Shown here in pieces: positions 55,186 through 63,925 of a stretch of 64,000 bases of DNA (its first letter is position 1; each line of letters starts with the position of its first letter). The translations under genes and the position numbers were made by a program. The stretch comes from an uncultured Actinomyces sp. GTDB lineage: Bacteria; Actinomycetota; Actinomycetes; Actinomycetales; Actinomycetaceae. The notes beneath the pieces were generated by a model. It searched no databases. It was not told where the DNA came from and was given only the letters and a program-made list of their open reading frames with translations. The stretch spans positions 37,940-101,939 of the forward strand of contig URAS01000011.1 of assembly GCA_900545825.1 (NCBI GenBank). Direction: 5' to 3'.

Positions 55186-57198
55186 TCAGCGCTTCGTTGC
55201 CGCCAGCTGGCGCCGCAGCGCGACGCCGCCGGCACCCGCGAGGATCAGCCCAAGGCCCAACGCGGCGACGCCGGGGGTCAGCGAGGACGTGCCGGTCTTG
55301 GCCAGCTGGCCGGTGCTGAGGTCACACGGCTTGCCCGAGGCCGTCCGGCCGACGACCTGCTTGCCGCCGGACGCGCCGGCGCCGGACTTGATTTCGGCGC
55401 CGAGGTCGAAGTGGCCGTCGTTCGCCGACCCCTGGCCGCCCGCGATGAACGTCAGCGTCGTCGCGCCGGAAAGGGTCTGGCCGTCCTTCGTCTTGACGGT
55501 CTCGGAGACGCGCAGCTTGTACGTGCCCGGCGCCGAGAACACCCAGTTCGGGTGGACGTGCGTGTGGAGGGCGAGCTCGTGCGTGTCGCCAGGCTTGGCG
55601 AACCACACGTTGCCGACGATCTGGCCGAGGTTGCCGGACTCGAAGATGGCGACCTTACCGGGGCCCTGCGCCGACTCGAGGCGCCACGTCACCGGGCCGG
55701 CGGCCCGCTGGATGACCGATTCGTTCTGGGTGTTCGCGCCGACCCACGGCACGCCCGGGACCTGCGTCGTCCCGATCATATAGACCGTCCCGGAGATCCC
55801 GAATCGGCCGAGTTCCGCGGGCGCCGTGGTCTTGCCGGCGTCGCCGATGCCGAACGTCAGACTTTCCGGCGACACCCACTTCGCCGGCGAGGTGCGGTCG
55901 TCCTTAATCAGCGGGACGAGCCCGAGGCCGCCCGAGCGCGCGCCCGTGCTCGTCGACCCGGCCGACCCGCCGACCTCCGTCGGCAGGCACGGTTCAGCGG
56001 CGACGCGCGAGGTCGTCGAGCTGCCGACCGCCGCGGCCTGGCCGTTGCCCGACCCGGCGGTCGCCACGGTGCCGGCGGGCTTGTCGTTGTCTTTCGTCGA
56101 GTCGCCCGGCTGCTTCGCCTCGGCGACGGTCAGCGCGAGGACGACCTTCTTGTCGCCCTGGGCGACCGTCACCCGGTGGGTGCCAGGCTTCGCGGTCTTG
56201 GGGATGCGGGCCTTCGCGACGACGGCGGCGCCCTTGTCGTCGGCATTCGCCTGACCGAGCTGTTCGGCCGGGTCGTCGAACGTGAATGTGACCGGCTGGC
56301 CGGGGGTGAACCCACTGGCACTCAGCGAAATCTCCTGGCCCGGCGCGAACGTCCCGTCGACCGGCTGCGCGGTGTCCTTCCCGCCCTCACCAGGGTCTTT
56401 ACCGTCCGTGCCGTCGGTCGCGCCCGCGTCTCCGCCGGGCGTCGTCGGCCCGTCGGTCGCCGGGGTCTTGCCGCTCGCCGCCTGGCACGCGGCCGCCAGG
56501 TCGGTGTCGACGGCGAAGTGCAGGGTGTGCGTCGGCGAGGTCGCCTGGTGCGTGCCCTTGGCCTCGAGGTGCGCGGTGATCGTGTAAATGCCGGGCTTCT
56601 CGAAGCCCCAGTAGAAGTGCTTGTGCGTCAGCTCGCCACCGATGCCATCGTGCAGCTTATCGCCGCTGGTCACGACGTAATCCTTGGCGTCCTTGCCACT
56701 GGCGATCGGCGAGAAATTCGCACCGAGGTTGCCCTGGATGAACATCGACAGCTTGCCGGGGCCCCTGACCTCGTCGAGGACGATGTCGGCCTGCTTGTAG
56801 CCGCCGGCGCTGAGCTTCATGAGGTCCCAGCCGACCCACGGGCTGCCGGGCTGCTGAATCTGCGTGAGGGCGTACGCGGGATAGCCGAGGATCCCCTTGG
56901 TCGCCTCAGCGAACGCCGCGTGCGGCACCTGGATGAGCACCTTGTCGGCGTCGAAGACCTGCGACCCGCCGGGCGCGTTGTCCCACTTCGAGCCCCAATC
57001 GATCGCCGTCTTGTCCTTGCCGAGGATGCCCTCGAAGGCGTCGATGTGCCCATCGTCGACGACGGTGAGGCCGTCGCAGGCCGCCGGTGTCGTGGCGCCC
57101 TCGGCGAGGGCGGGCTGAACCATACCGATCCCTGCCAGCGCGGCGATCGCGCCCGTGGCGAGGATCCGCCCCGCGTACCGCTTGATCCGACTGCCCAT
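55186..57198 (-). CDS. Sortase-anchored surface repeat protein with LAKTG motif
   Basis: The 670-residue protein has a signal peptide (1-32), surface domain 1 (about 35-245: VDDGHIDAF, ELTHKHFYWGFEKPGIYTI), a Gly/Asp/Thr-rich linker, an Ig-like bacterial domain (about 300-375), surface domain 2 (about 420-610: LHTHVHPNWVFSAPGTYKL), and an orphan GHFDLG start near 625. It then has LAKTG (about 635), a hydrophobic helix and RRQLAATKR. LAxTG is the class E sortase motif. First gene of the six-gene operon; a palindrome upstream (57225-57235) overlaps a possible -10. It would present metal-binding domains on the cell wall (inferred). Confidence 0.88.
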   Translation of the reverse strand: MGSRIKRYAGRILATGAIAALAGIGMVQPALAEGATTPAACDGLTVVDDGHIDAFEGILGKDKTAIDWGSKWDNAPGGSQVFDADKVLIQVPHAAFAEATKGILGYPAYALTQIQQPGSPWVGWDLMKLSAGGYKQADIVLDEVRGPGKLSMFIQGNLGANFSPIASGKDAKDYVVTSGDKLHDGIGGELTHKHFYWGFEKPGIYTITAHLEAKGTHQATSPTHTLHFAVDTDLAAACQAASGKTPATDGPTTPGGDAGATDGTDGKDPGEGGKDTAQPVDGTFAPGQEISLSASGFTPGQPVTFTFDDPAEQLGQANADDKGAAVVAKARIPKTAKPGTHRVTVAQGDKKVVLALTVAEAKQPGDSTKDNDKPAGTVATAGSGNGQAAAVGSSTTSRVAAEPCLPTEVGGSAGSTSTGARSGGLGLVPLIKDDRTSPAKWVSPESLTFGIGDAGKTTAPAELGRFGISGTVYMIGTTQVPGVPWVGANTQNESVIQRAAGPVTWRLESAQGPGKVAIFESGNLGQIVGNVWFAKPGDTHELALHTHVHPNWVFSAPGTYKLRVSETVKTKDGQTLSGATTLTFIAGGQGSANDGHFDLGAEIKSGAGASGGKQVVGRTASGKPCDLSTGQLAKTGTSSLTPGVAALGLGLILAGAGGVALRRQLAATKR

Positions 57199-57215
57199 AC
57201 CACGCCCTCCCGACG

Positions 57216-57240
57216 ACGATAACGATTCTTAGAATATGGA
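57216..57240 (-). promoter_or_regulatory. Promoter with palindrome upstream of the surface-transport operon
   Basis: ATTCT-T-AGAAT (57225-57235) is a perfect short palindrome embedded in GATAACGATTCTTAGAAT. On the minus strand TATTCT serves as a possible -10, about 33 bp before the ATG. The GATAACGATT half resembles Fur-family (Zur/Mur) boxes, but the other half is poor. Candidate metalloregulator site only. The region 57199-57414 holds no gene. Confidence 0.3.
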
Positions 57241-57355
57241 ACAGCCATCAGGGTAAGGCATAGCTTTATCGGCAGTCAATCTCACTACCGTTCTCGATAC
57301 TTCGGCATGCCCCGCCGCCCTCCACACATGCCCCCGCCCCGCCAACCCCACACAT

Positions 57356-57405
57356 AAAAACGCCGCGGGCACGCCCTCCCGAAGGATGGGCGCACCCGCG
57401 GCGCG
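57356..57405 (-). terminator. Rho-independent terminator of putA
   Basis: CGCCGCGGG (57361-57369) pairs with CCCGCGGCG (57395-57403), with a further inner stem, and TTTTT follows on the minus strand (57356-57360). It lies 10 bp past the putA stop. Confidence 0.9.
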
Positions 57406-57414
57406 TGGATCAGA

Positions 57415-60400
57415 TCAGAACTCGACGAGGTCGGTCAGCGGCGTACGGTTGCCGAACCGGTGGTTCGTGAAGCTCACGGCCTGCTCGTGGACGAACGGCA
57501 GCATCTCGACGTAACCGGAGTTCGTCACCTCGTGCGACCAGATCGCGACGTCGACCGAGCCGTCGACGGCCTTCGCGACGTCCTCGTGCGACCCGCCGAT
57601 CAGGCGGATGCGCCCGTCGAGGCCGGCGCCGTCCTTCCACCACGTGAGGTACTTCGCGAACTGCTCGTCCGTGTCCACCCGCACGGTGACGTGGTGGAGG
57701 TGGCAGAAGTTCGCGAGGGCGTCACCCAGCGGCCGCGGCGCGGAGACCCGCACCTCGGCGCCGGTCGCGCAACCCGCGGCGACGACGCGCAGCAGCTTGG
57801 CCTGGGCGTCCTCGCTGAGCGTGTCGCCCTCACCGGCCTGGTCGTCGGCCAGGCGAACGAGGACGGGCACCGGGAAGTAGCGGAGGACGTTCTTCTCGCA
57901 CGGCAGACCCGACGGGTCGTGGAGGGCGCCGAACTCGCCGTCGAGCGCCTGCTGCGCCGACTTGAGCGCGGCGATCGCGTCGGTCTTCGTCTGCCCCTCG
58001 AAGTCGTCGGCGACCTTCGCCGCCTGGGCGAGGACGCGCGAACGGAGGACGACCTCGCCGTTCGTCGTCGACGCGGGCGCCGACTTCCATTCGCCCAGCC
58101 CGGCCAGGTAGTTCGGGCCGCCCGCCTTGGAGCCGGCGCCGACCGCAGAACGCTTCCAGCCGCCGAACGGCTGACGGCGAACGATCGCGCCCGTGATCCC
58201 GCGGTTGACGTAGACGTTGCCGGCGTCGATCCGCTCGAGCCAGTAGTTGATTTCGTCCGCATCCAGCGAGTGGAGGCCGGCGGTGAGGCCGTAGTCGGTG
58301 GCGTTTTGCCACTCGATCGCCTCTTCCAGCGTGTCGCACCGCATGATGCCGAGGATCGGGCCGAAGTACTCGACCATGTGGTACTCCGACTGCGGCTTGA
58401 CGCCGACGCGCACGCCCGGCCGCCACAGGCGACCCGTGTCGTCGAGCTGGCGCGGCTTGATCGCCCAGCGTTCGCCGTGGCCCAGCGTCGTCAGGCCGCG
58501 CAGCAGCTTGCCGGACGCCGGCTGGGTGAGCGGGCCGATCTCGGCCATCGGGTTCGTCGGATAGTCGACGACCAGCGAATTCACGGCGTCGATCAGCTGG
58601 TCATGGAAGCGCTTCGACGTGCCGACCGACCCGACGAGGATCGCCAGCGACGCCGCCGAGCACTTCTGGCCGGCGTGGCCGAACGCCGAGTTAACGACGT
58701 CCTTGACCGCGAGGTCGAGGTCGGCCGACGGGGTGACGATGATGGCGTTCTTGCCCGACGTCTCGGCCAGCAGCCGCATGTCAGGCTTCCACGAACGGAA
58801 CCGCTTGGCCGTGTCGATGCCGCCAGTGAGGACGACCCGGTCGACCTCGGGGTGCGTCATCAGGCGCTGCCCCAGCTCGTGCTCGGACAGCTGGATGAAC
58901 GCCAGCACCTCCTTCGGCACGCCGGCCGCCCACAGGCATTCCGCCAGCACCGCGCCGACGCGCGCGGATGCGGCCGCCGGCTTGAAGATGACGGCCGACC
59001 CGGACGCCAGCAGCGACACGCATGTGCCGCACGGGATGGCGATCGGGAAGTTCCACGGCGGCGTCGCCACGCTGACCCGCGACGGGACGAATTCGGCGCC
59101 CTCGTGGGTTTCCAGCGCCAGCGCCTGCTCGGCGTAGTAGTGGCAGAAGTCGATGGCCTCCGACACCTCGACGTCGCCCTGGTCCAGCGTCTTGCCGCAT
59201 TCGTGCGCGGCGATTTCCATGAGGTCGCCGCGGCGCTTGCCGATCTCGATGCCGGCGGCGTGGAGGATCTTCGCGCGCTCCGACGCCGGCCGCTTGGCCC
59301 ACGCGTCACCCGCGGCGGCCGTGGCCTTGACGAGGTCGTCGAGGCGGGCGGGGTCGGACACCCGCGACTTGAGGGCGGCCTCGGCGCCCAGCTTCGACTG
59401 GGCGATCCGCGACGTGATCCGCCGCGCCCACTCTTGGTTCGCGGGCAGCGCGGGGTCGGAATCGGGCGTGTTGTTGAACGTCCACTCGCCCTCGGCGGTC
59501 TTCACCGGCGCAGCGAGGTCGGCCTCCGACTCCTTCAGCCGGTTCTGCGTGCGCCGGGGGCCGGTCGCCAGCTTGCCCATCCGCTGATAGGCGGCGCGGA
59601 ACCGCTTCTGTTCCTTGGCGATGACGTCCTCGGTGCCAAGGTCGAAGATGCTCGACATGAAGTTTTGCGGCAGCGAGTTCTCTTCCAGGCGCCGCACCAG
59701 ATAGGCGATCGCGACGTCGTAGTGCGCCGGGTCGACGACGGGCACGTAAAACAGCAGGTGGCCCGTGTCTTCGGCGACGGCCTTCGACTGCGGCGACGCC
59801 ATGCCCGACAGCATCTCGAACTCGACGCCGCCCGACTCGAGGACGCCGCGGTCGTGCGCCAGCTCGAACGCGTAAGCGACGGTGAACAGGTTCATGCCGG
59901 CCACGCCGATCCGGATGTTGCGGGTGCGTTCCGGCGTCAACGCCCAATCGAGGACGGTGATGTAGTTCGTGTCCGTGTCCTGCTTCGACGCCTGCGTCGT
60001 CAGCGGCCAGCCGTGCATTTCGGACTCGACCGTCTCCATCGACAGGTTGGCGCCCTTGACGACGCGCACCTTGATCGGGGCGCCACCGGCGTCGACGCGC
60101 CCGCGCGCCCACTCCTGCAGCTGCTGCATGGCGGGCAGCGCGTCCGGCAGGTACGTCTGGAGGACGATGCCGGCCGGCAGGTGGTGCATGCCCGGCTGCG
60201 AGAGAATGCGCGTGAACACATCGATCGTCATGTGGAGGTCTTTGTATTCCTCCATGTCGAGGTTGATGAACTTCGGCGGGTCGTACCGGGCGGCCTCGCG
60301 ATACAGCGGCATGAGGGCGTCGACGGCGCGCTGGACGACCTGCTCGTAGCCCCACGGCTGGTGCGGGCCGGTGACGGCCGACACCTTAAGCGACACGTAC

Positions 60401-60915
60401 TCGACGTCCGGGCGCTTGAGCAGCGCCAGCGTGTCGGCCAGGCGCCGCTCGGCCTCGGCCTCGCCGAGGATGGCCTCGCCCAGCAGGTTCATGTTGAGGC
60501 GCGCCCCGCCAGCCTTGAGCCGCTCGATCGCGGGCCCCAGCTTGTCGTCCGTCACGTCGACGACGAGGTCGCCAACCAGCTCCGCAAAAGTCTTGCGGAC
60601 CAGCGGCATGACGACGCTCGGGAGGACGGGCGCGACCGCGCCGCCGACCTTAAGCGGCGCCCTCAGGTACCACGGAAGGAAGCCCGTGGGGCCCGACGCG
60701 AGGTCGTGGAACGTCTGCGCCGACACCCGCTGATCCTCGGGCCGGATGATGCCGTCGACGAAGCCCACCGTGAAGTCCAGGCCCGCCGGGTCCTTGAGAA
60801 CCTGAGCGAGAAGCTTCGCCGCGCGGTCGTCAGGATACTGGCGGGACCGTTTGACCCACTGGCGCGCCCGCTGGACGGCAAGAGTCTCGATACGCTCGTA
60901 ATCAGTCGCACTCAT
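57415..60915 (-). CDS. putA: Bifunctional proline dehydrogenase / P5C dehydrogenase
   Basis: Oxidises proline to glutamate in two steps. The 1166-residue protein has an N-terminal FAD PRODH barrel (about 60-470, with YLVRRLEENSLPQNFMSSI), then an aldehyde dehydrogenase (about 520-1010). The latter has catalytic Cys in GHAGQKCSAAS near 770, Glu in LLAETSGKNA near 735 and FKPAAASARVG, then a C-terminal extension to 1166. There is no DNA-binding RHH at the N-terminus, so it does not self-regulate as in E. coli. The ATG at 60915 (MSATDYERI) follows GAAAGGAAC. putP lies upstream on the same strand, separated by 86 bp. Confidence 0.96.
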   Translation of the reverse strand: MSATDYERIETLAVQRARQWVKRSRQYPDDRAAKLLAQVLKDPAGLDFTVGFVDGIIRPEDQRVSAQTFHDLASGPTGFLPWYLRAPLKVGGAVAPVLPSVVMPLVRKTFAELVGDLVVDVTDDKLGPAIERLKAGGARLNMNLLGEAILGEAEAERRLADTLALLKRPDVEYVSLKVSAVTGPHQPWGYEQVVQRAVDALMPLYREAARYDPPKFINLDMEEYKDLHMTIDVFTRILSQPGMHHLPAGIVLQTYLPDALPAMQQLQEWARGRVDAGGAPIKVRVVKGANLSMETVESEMHGWPLTTQASKQDTDTNYITVLDWALTPERTRNIRIGVAGMNLFTVAYAFELAHDRGVLESGGVEFEMLSGMASPQSKAVAEDTGHLLFYVPVVDPAHYDVAIAYLVRRLEENSLPQNFMSSIFDLGTEDVIAKEQKRFRAAYQRMGKLATGPRRTQNRLKESEADLAAPVKTAEGEWTFNNTPDSDPALPANQEWARRITSRIAQSKLGAEAALKSRVSDPARLDDLVKATAAAGDAWAKRPASERAKILHAAGIEIGKRRGDLMEIAAHECGKTLDQGDVEVSEAIDFCHYYAEQALALETHEGAEFVPSRVSVATPPWNFPIAIPCGTCVSLLASGSAVIFKPAAASARVGAVLAECLWAAGVPKEVLAFIQLSEHELGQRLMTHPEVDRVVLTGGIDTAKRFRSWKPDMRLLAETSGKNAIIVTPSADLDLAVKDVVNSAFGHAGQKCSAASLAILVGSVGTSKRFHDQLIDAVNSLVVDYPTNPMAEIGPLTQPASGKLLRGLTTLGHGERWAIKPRQLDDTGRLWRPGVRVGVKPQSEYHMVEYFGPILGIMRCDTLEEAIEWQNATDYGLTAGLHSLDADEINYWLERIDAGNVYVNRGITGAIVRRQPFGGWKRSAVGAGSKAGGPNYLAGLGEWKSAPASTTNGEVVLRSRVLAQAAKVADDFEGQTKTDAIAALKSAQQALDGEFGALHDPSGLPCEKNVLRYFPVPVLVRLADDQAGEGDTLSEDAQAKLLRVVAAGCATGAEVRVSAPRPLGDALANFCHLHHVTVRVDTDEQFAKYLTWWKDGAGLDGRIRLIGGSHEDVAKAVDGSVDVAIWSHEVTNSGYVEMLPFVHEQAVSFTNHRFGNRTPLTDLVEF

Positions 60916-61001
60916 CGACGATGCTGTTCCTTTCTCGCCCACTATCGGGCGTGACACCTACGGACACCGGTGCCCGCGCACGGAGCGCGGGCACGGCGAC
61001 C

Positions 61002-62576
61002 TTACGCCTTGCGGGCGGCCTCAGCCGCGGCCGCCTTGCGTCCCTGGATCTTGGAGAGTCGGACGGCCTCGTCAAACTCGGCCTCGATCTCGGGGTTCGG
61101 TCGATACGTCATCTTCGAGACTACCCAAGCGGCCAGCAGGTTGAGAAGGAAACCGGGGAGGATCTCGTAGACCTGGAAGAAGAGCGGTACGCCGTCGGGC
61201 AGGTTGCCCCAGATCCCGACCGTTACTGCGCCGGTGATCATGCCGGCCAGCGCACCCTGCCAGCTCAGGCGCTTCCAGTACAACGAGAGGATGATGATCG
61301 GGCCGAACGAGGCGCCGAAGCCCGCCCACGCGAACGACACGAGCGCGAGGATCGAGTCCGTGCGGAACCACGCGAGGATCGCCGCGATCACCGAAATCGC
61401 GAGGACCGCCACGCGGCCCAGCGTGATCCCCTGGCTGCCCGTCAGCGGCTTCTTGGCGACGCCCTTGTAGACGTCCTCGACGACCGCGGAGGACGACACG
61501 ATGAGCTGCGACGACACCGTCGACATGATCGCCGCGAGGATCGCCGCCAGCATGAAGCCGGCGATGAACGACGGGAAGAACTTCTGACCGAGGACGAGGA
61601 AGATCGTCTCTTGCGCATTGTTCGTCGACTTCGTGAGGTCGGGGATCTCGCCCTTAATCGTCAGCGCGCGCCCGATGAGGGCGGTGAAGCCGGCGCCGAT
61701 CACCGACAGCGCCATCCAGCCGATGCCGATCCGGCGGGCCGCGCGGGCCTGCGACGGCTCACGCAGCGCCATGAAACGGACGATAATGTGCGGCTGGCCG
61801 AAGTAGCCGAGGCCCCACGCCAGCGCCGAAATGATGCTGACGAAGCCGGCCGCCGTGAAGCCGTGCGGGCCGAGGACCGAGAACAGCGCCGGGTCCTCGC
61901 TGCGCAGCGTCGACACCATCTCGCCTGCGCCGCCGACGTGCCCCAACGCGACCGCGGGGACGACGATGAGGGCGATGAGCATCATGAGGCCCTGGACGAC
62001 GTCGGTAAACGACACGGCGAGGAAGCCGCCGACCAGCGTGTAGAGGATGACGATGCCGGCCACCAGGGTCATGCCGACGTGGTAATCCATGTGGAACGTC
62101 GACTCGAAGAACGTGCCGCCCGACACCATGCCGGACGAGACGTAGAACGTGAAGAACACGAGAATGATGAGGCCCGCGACGACACGGATGAGCTTCGTCG
62201 GGTCTTTCACGCGCGCCCCCATAAACGAGGGCACGGTGATCGAGTTGTTGGCGACCTCGGAGTACGTGCGCAGCCTGGGCGCCGTGATCTTCCAGTTCAG
62301 CCACGCCCCGATGGTGAGGCCGACGGCGATCCAGCCTTCGACCAGGCCCGTCAAGTAGAGGGCGCCGGGCAGGCCCATGAGCAGCCAGCCCGACATGTCC
62401 GACGCGCCGGCCGACAGCGCCGCGACCATGGGGTTGAGCTGGCGCCCACCCACCATGAAGTCGTCGAGGTCGTTCGTCCGCGTGTACCCGTAGATTCCGA
62501 TGATGATCATCGCCACGAAGTAGATGATCATCGCGATCGCCTGACCCGACGTCGCATGGTTGGTGAAGGCGCCCAT
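61002..62576 (-). CDS. putP: Sodium/proline symporter
   Basis: Na+-coupled proline importer, SSS family. The 524-residue protein has about 13 helices: SDMSGWLLMGLPGALYLTGL near residue 55 and the sodium-site helix region AALSAGASDMSGW, with FVSIISALAWGLGYFGQPHI near 255. The ATG at 62576 (MGAFTNHATSG) follows AAAGGAGA. It is transcribed before putA, a common arrangement for proline use. The order suggests one transcript, though the gap has room for a second promoter. Confidence 0.95.
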   Translation of the reverse strand: MGAFTNHATSGQAIAMIIYFVAMIIIGIYGYTRTNDLDDFMVGGRQLNPMVAALSAGASDMSGWLLMGLPGALYLTGLVEGWIAVGLTIGAWLNWKITAPRLRTYSEVANNSITVPSFMGARVKDPTKLIRVVAGLIILVFFTFYVSSGMVSGGTFFESTFHMDYHVGMTLVAGIVILYTLVGGFLAVSFTDVVQGLMMLIALIVVPAVALGHVGGAGEMVSTLRSEDPALFSVLGPHGFTAAGFVSIISALAWGLGYFGQPHIIVRFMALREPSQARAARRIGIGWMALSVIGAGFTALIGRALTIKGEIPDLTKSTNNAQETIFLVLGQKFFPSFIAGFMLAAILAAIMSTVSSQLIVSSSAVVEDVYKGVAKKPLTGSQGITLGRVAVLAISVIAAILAWFRTDSILALVSFAWAGFGASFGPIIILSLYWKRLSWQGALAGMITGAVTVGIWGNLPDGVPLFFQVYEILPGFLLNLLAAWVVSKMTYRPNPEIEAEFDEAVRLSKIQGRKAAAAEAARKA

Positions 62577-62676
62577 GTGCGTCTCCTTTGCCGCTATCTT
62601 GATCTGGAGAGTCTCAACGTCGAGAATATGGGGCGAACGGCCCAGACGCAAGAGGCGGCCACAAGTTGGGCGGCCC

Positions 62677-62788
62677 CGAAACGCTCACCCCAAACAGGAA
62701 ACGCTCACCTCAATTGTCATTTTCGGCCTCTGAGGGCCGGATTCTGACAAGTTAGGTGAGCGTTTCGCTGAGGTGGTGAGCGTTACGC
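62677..62788. repeat. Family A inverted repeat, copy A5
   Basis: Two left half units (GAAACGCTCACC at 62679 and 62698), core TTGTCA/TGACAA, inner stem GGCC-TCTGAG-GGCC in place of the CCGATTACCGG loop, right arm TTAGGTGAGCGTTTCG, and a further GGTGAGCGTTACG. It lies between putP and rlmB. Confidence 0.88.
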
Positions 62789-62822
62789 CGGAGGACGCCG
62801 CTACGCGGCTACTCCTCCGCCG

Positions 62823-63827
62823 CTACTCGTCCTCCGCGGCCTCGGCGGCGTCGGCGCGGGCCTGGGCGACCTCGAAGAGGGCGATCGAGCCGGCGACCGA
62901 CGCGTTGAGCGACTCGACGGCCGACGTGATGGGGATCGAGGCGATGACGTCGCACGTATCCCGCGTCAGGCGCGACAGGCCGTCGCCCTCCGCGCCGATG
63001 ACGAGGACGAGGGCGGAGTCGGCCAGGCCGGACTTGCCGACCGTCGTCGAGCCGCCGGCGTCGAGGCCGACGACGAAGCAGCCGCGCTCCTGGCACGTCT
63101 TCATCGCCTGGACGAGGTTCGACACCTGCGCCACCGGCACGCGCGCCGCCGCGCCGGCCGACGCCTTCCACGCGGTGACGTTCATGTGGGCGGTGCGGCG
63201 CTTGGGGATGACGACGCCGTCGGCGCCGAACGCGCCCGCCGAGCGGACGATCGCGCCGAGGTTGTGGGGGTCGGTGACGTTGTCGAGCATGACGATGAGC
63301 GGCCGACCCGACCGGCGCGACGCGTGGTCGAACAGGTCGTCGAGATCGCAGTACGCGTACTCCTTGACCTCGATGGCGACGCCCTGATGGACGGCACCCT
63401 CGGTGGCCCGGTCGAGGTCGCCGCGCGGCACCTCGAGGACCGGCGCGCCCTGGGCGGTCGCCACCTCGATGACGCGGGCCAGGCGCTGGTCCGACGCGAG
63501 GTTGCCCGCAAGGAACACCCGCGAAATCGGGACGCCCGATGTCGCGGCCTCGAGGACGGGATTGCGCCCGGCGATCAGTTCGTGACCTGCGCGGACGTGG
63601 ATGCTTTGCTGCCGGTCGCGGGCGCGCTCCTGCGCAGCCTGCGTCGCCTCGGTGCGGTCCCTGCGGACCTTCGCCCGATGCGCGGCGTGGTACGGCCGAT
63701 CCTCGGCCTTGGGGACGTTCCCGCGCCCTTCAAGCGCGCGGCGCCCTTTACCGCCCGACCCCTTGGCCGGGCCCTTCCTCTTGCCGGGACGCTGCGGACG
63801 CCCGTGGTGATCATCGCGAACTGCCAT
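62823..63827 (-). CDS. rlmB: 23S rRNA 2'-O-methyltransferase, RlmB/TrmH family
   Basis: Methylates guanosine 2251 in 23S rRNA (RlmB type). The 334-residue protein has a basic, low-complexity N-terminus (1-80, GKRKGPAKGSGGKGRR), a substrate-binding domain (HELIAGRNPVLEA near 82) and a SPOUT domain. The latter has VMLDNVTDPHNLGAIVRSAG near 175, VIGAEGDGLSRLTRD near 275 and IPITSAVESLNASVAGSIALFE near 297, the three SpoU motifs. The basic N-terminal extension is longer than in E. coli RlmB, as is usual in actinobacteria. Confidence 0.93.
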   Translation of the reverse strand: MAVRDDHHGRPQRPGKRKGPAKGSGGKGRRALEGRGNVPKAEDRPYHAAHRAKVRRDRTEATQAAQERARDRQQSIHVRAGHELIAGRNPVLEAATSGVPISRVFLAGNLASDQRLARVIEVATAQGAPVLEVPRGDLDRATEGAVHQGVAIEVKEYAYCDLDDLFDHASRRSGRPLIVMLDNVTDPHNLGAIVRSAGAFGADGVVIPKRRTAHMNVTAWKASAGAAARVPVAQVSNLVQAMKTCQERGCFVVGLDAGGSTTVGKSGLADSALVLVIGAEGDGLSRLTRDTCDVIASIPITSAVESLNASVAGSIALFEVAQARADAAEAAEDE

Positions 63828-63876
63828 GTCTCCAGCCTACCGGGTTGGTTCGGCGCCGTCCGACGCCGACCTCGCG

Positions 63877-63925
63877 ATGAACGTGATCAAAAAAGGTCAC
63901 GTTCACCGGTTTGGGGCCATGAGCG
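63877..63925. repeat. Family B inverted repeat, copy B7
   Basis: TGAACGTGATC/GGTCACGTTCA around AAAAAA, followed by CCGGTTTGGGGCCATGAGCG, which is the start of a second hairpin that is not completed. It lies 50 bp upstream of rlmB. Confidence 0.88.

Noticed and set aside
53641..57222. A 1193-codon open frame antisense to the surface-protein genes
   Set aside because: It is a high-GC shadow frame: composition is Arg/Gly/Val-rich with no domain, and the opposite strand carries genes with signal peptides and conserved motifs.
57460..60954. A 1164-codon open frame antisense to putA
   Set aside because: Shadow of the intact putA coding strand; residue content is almost all Arg/Asp/Val/His and no family is recognisable.
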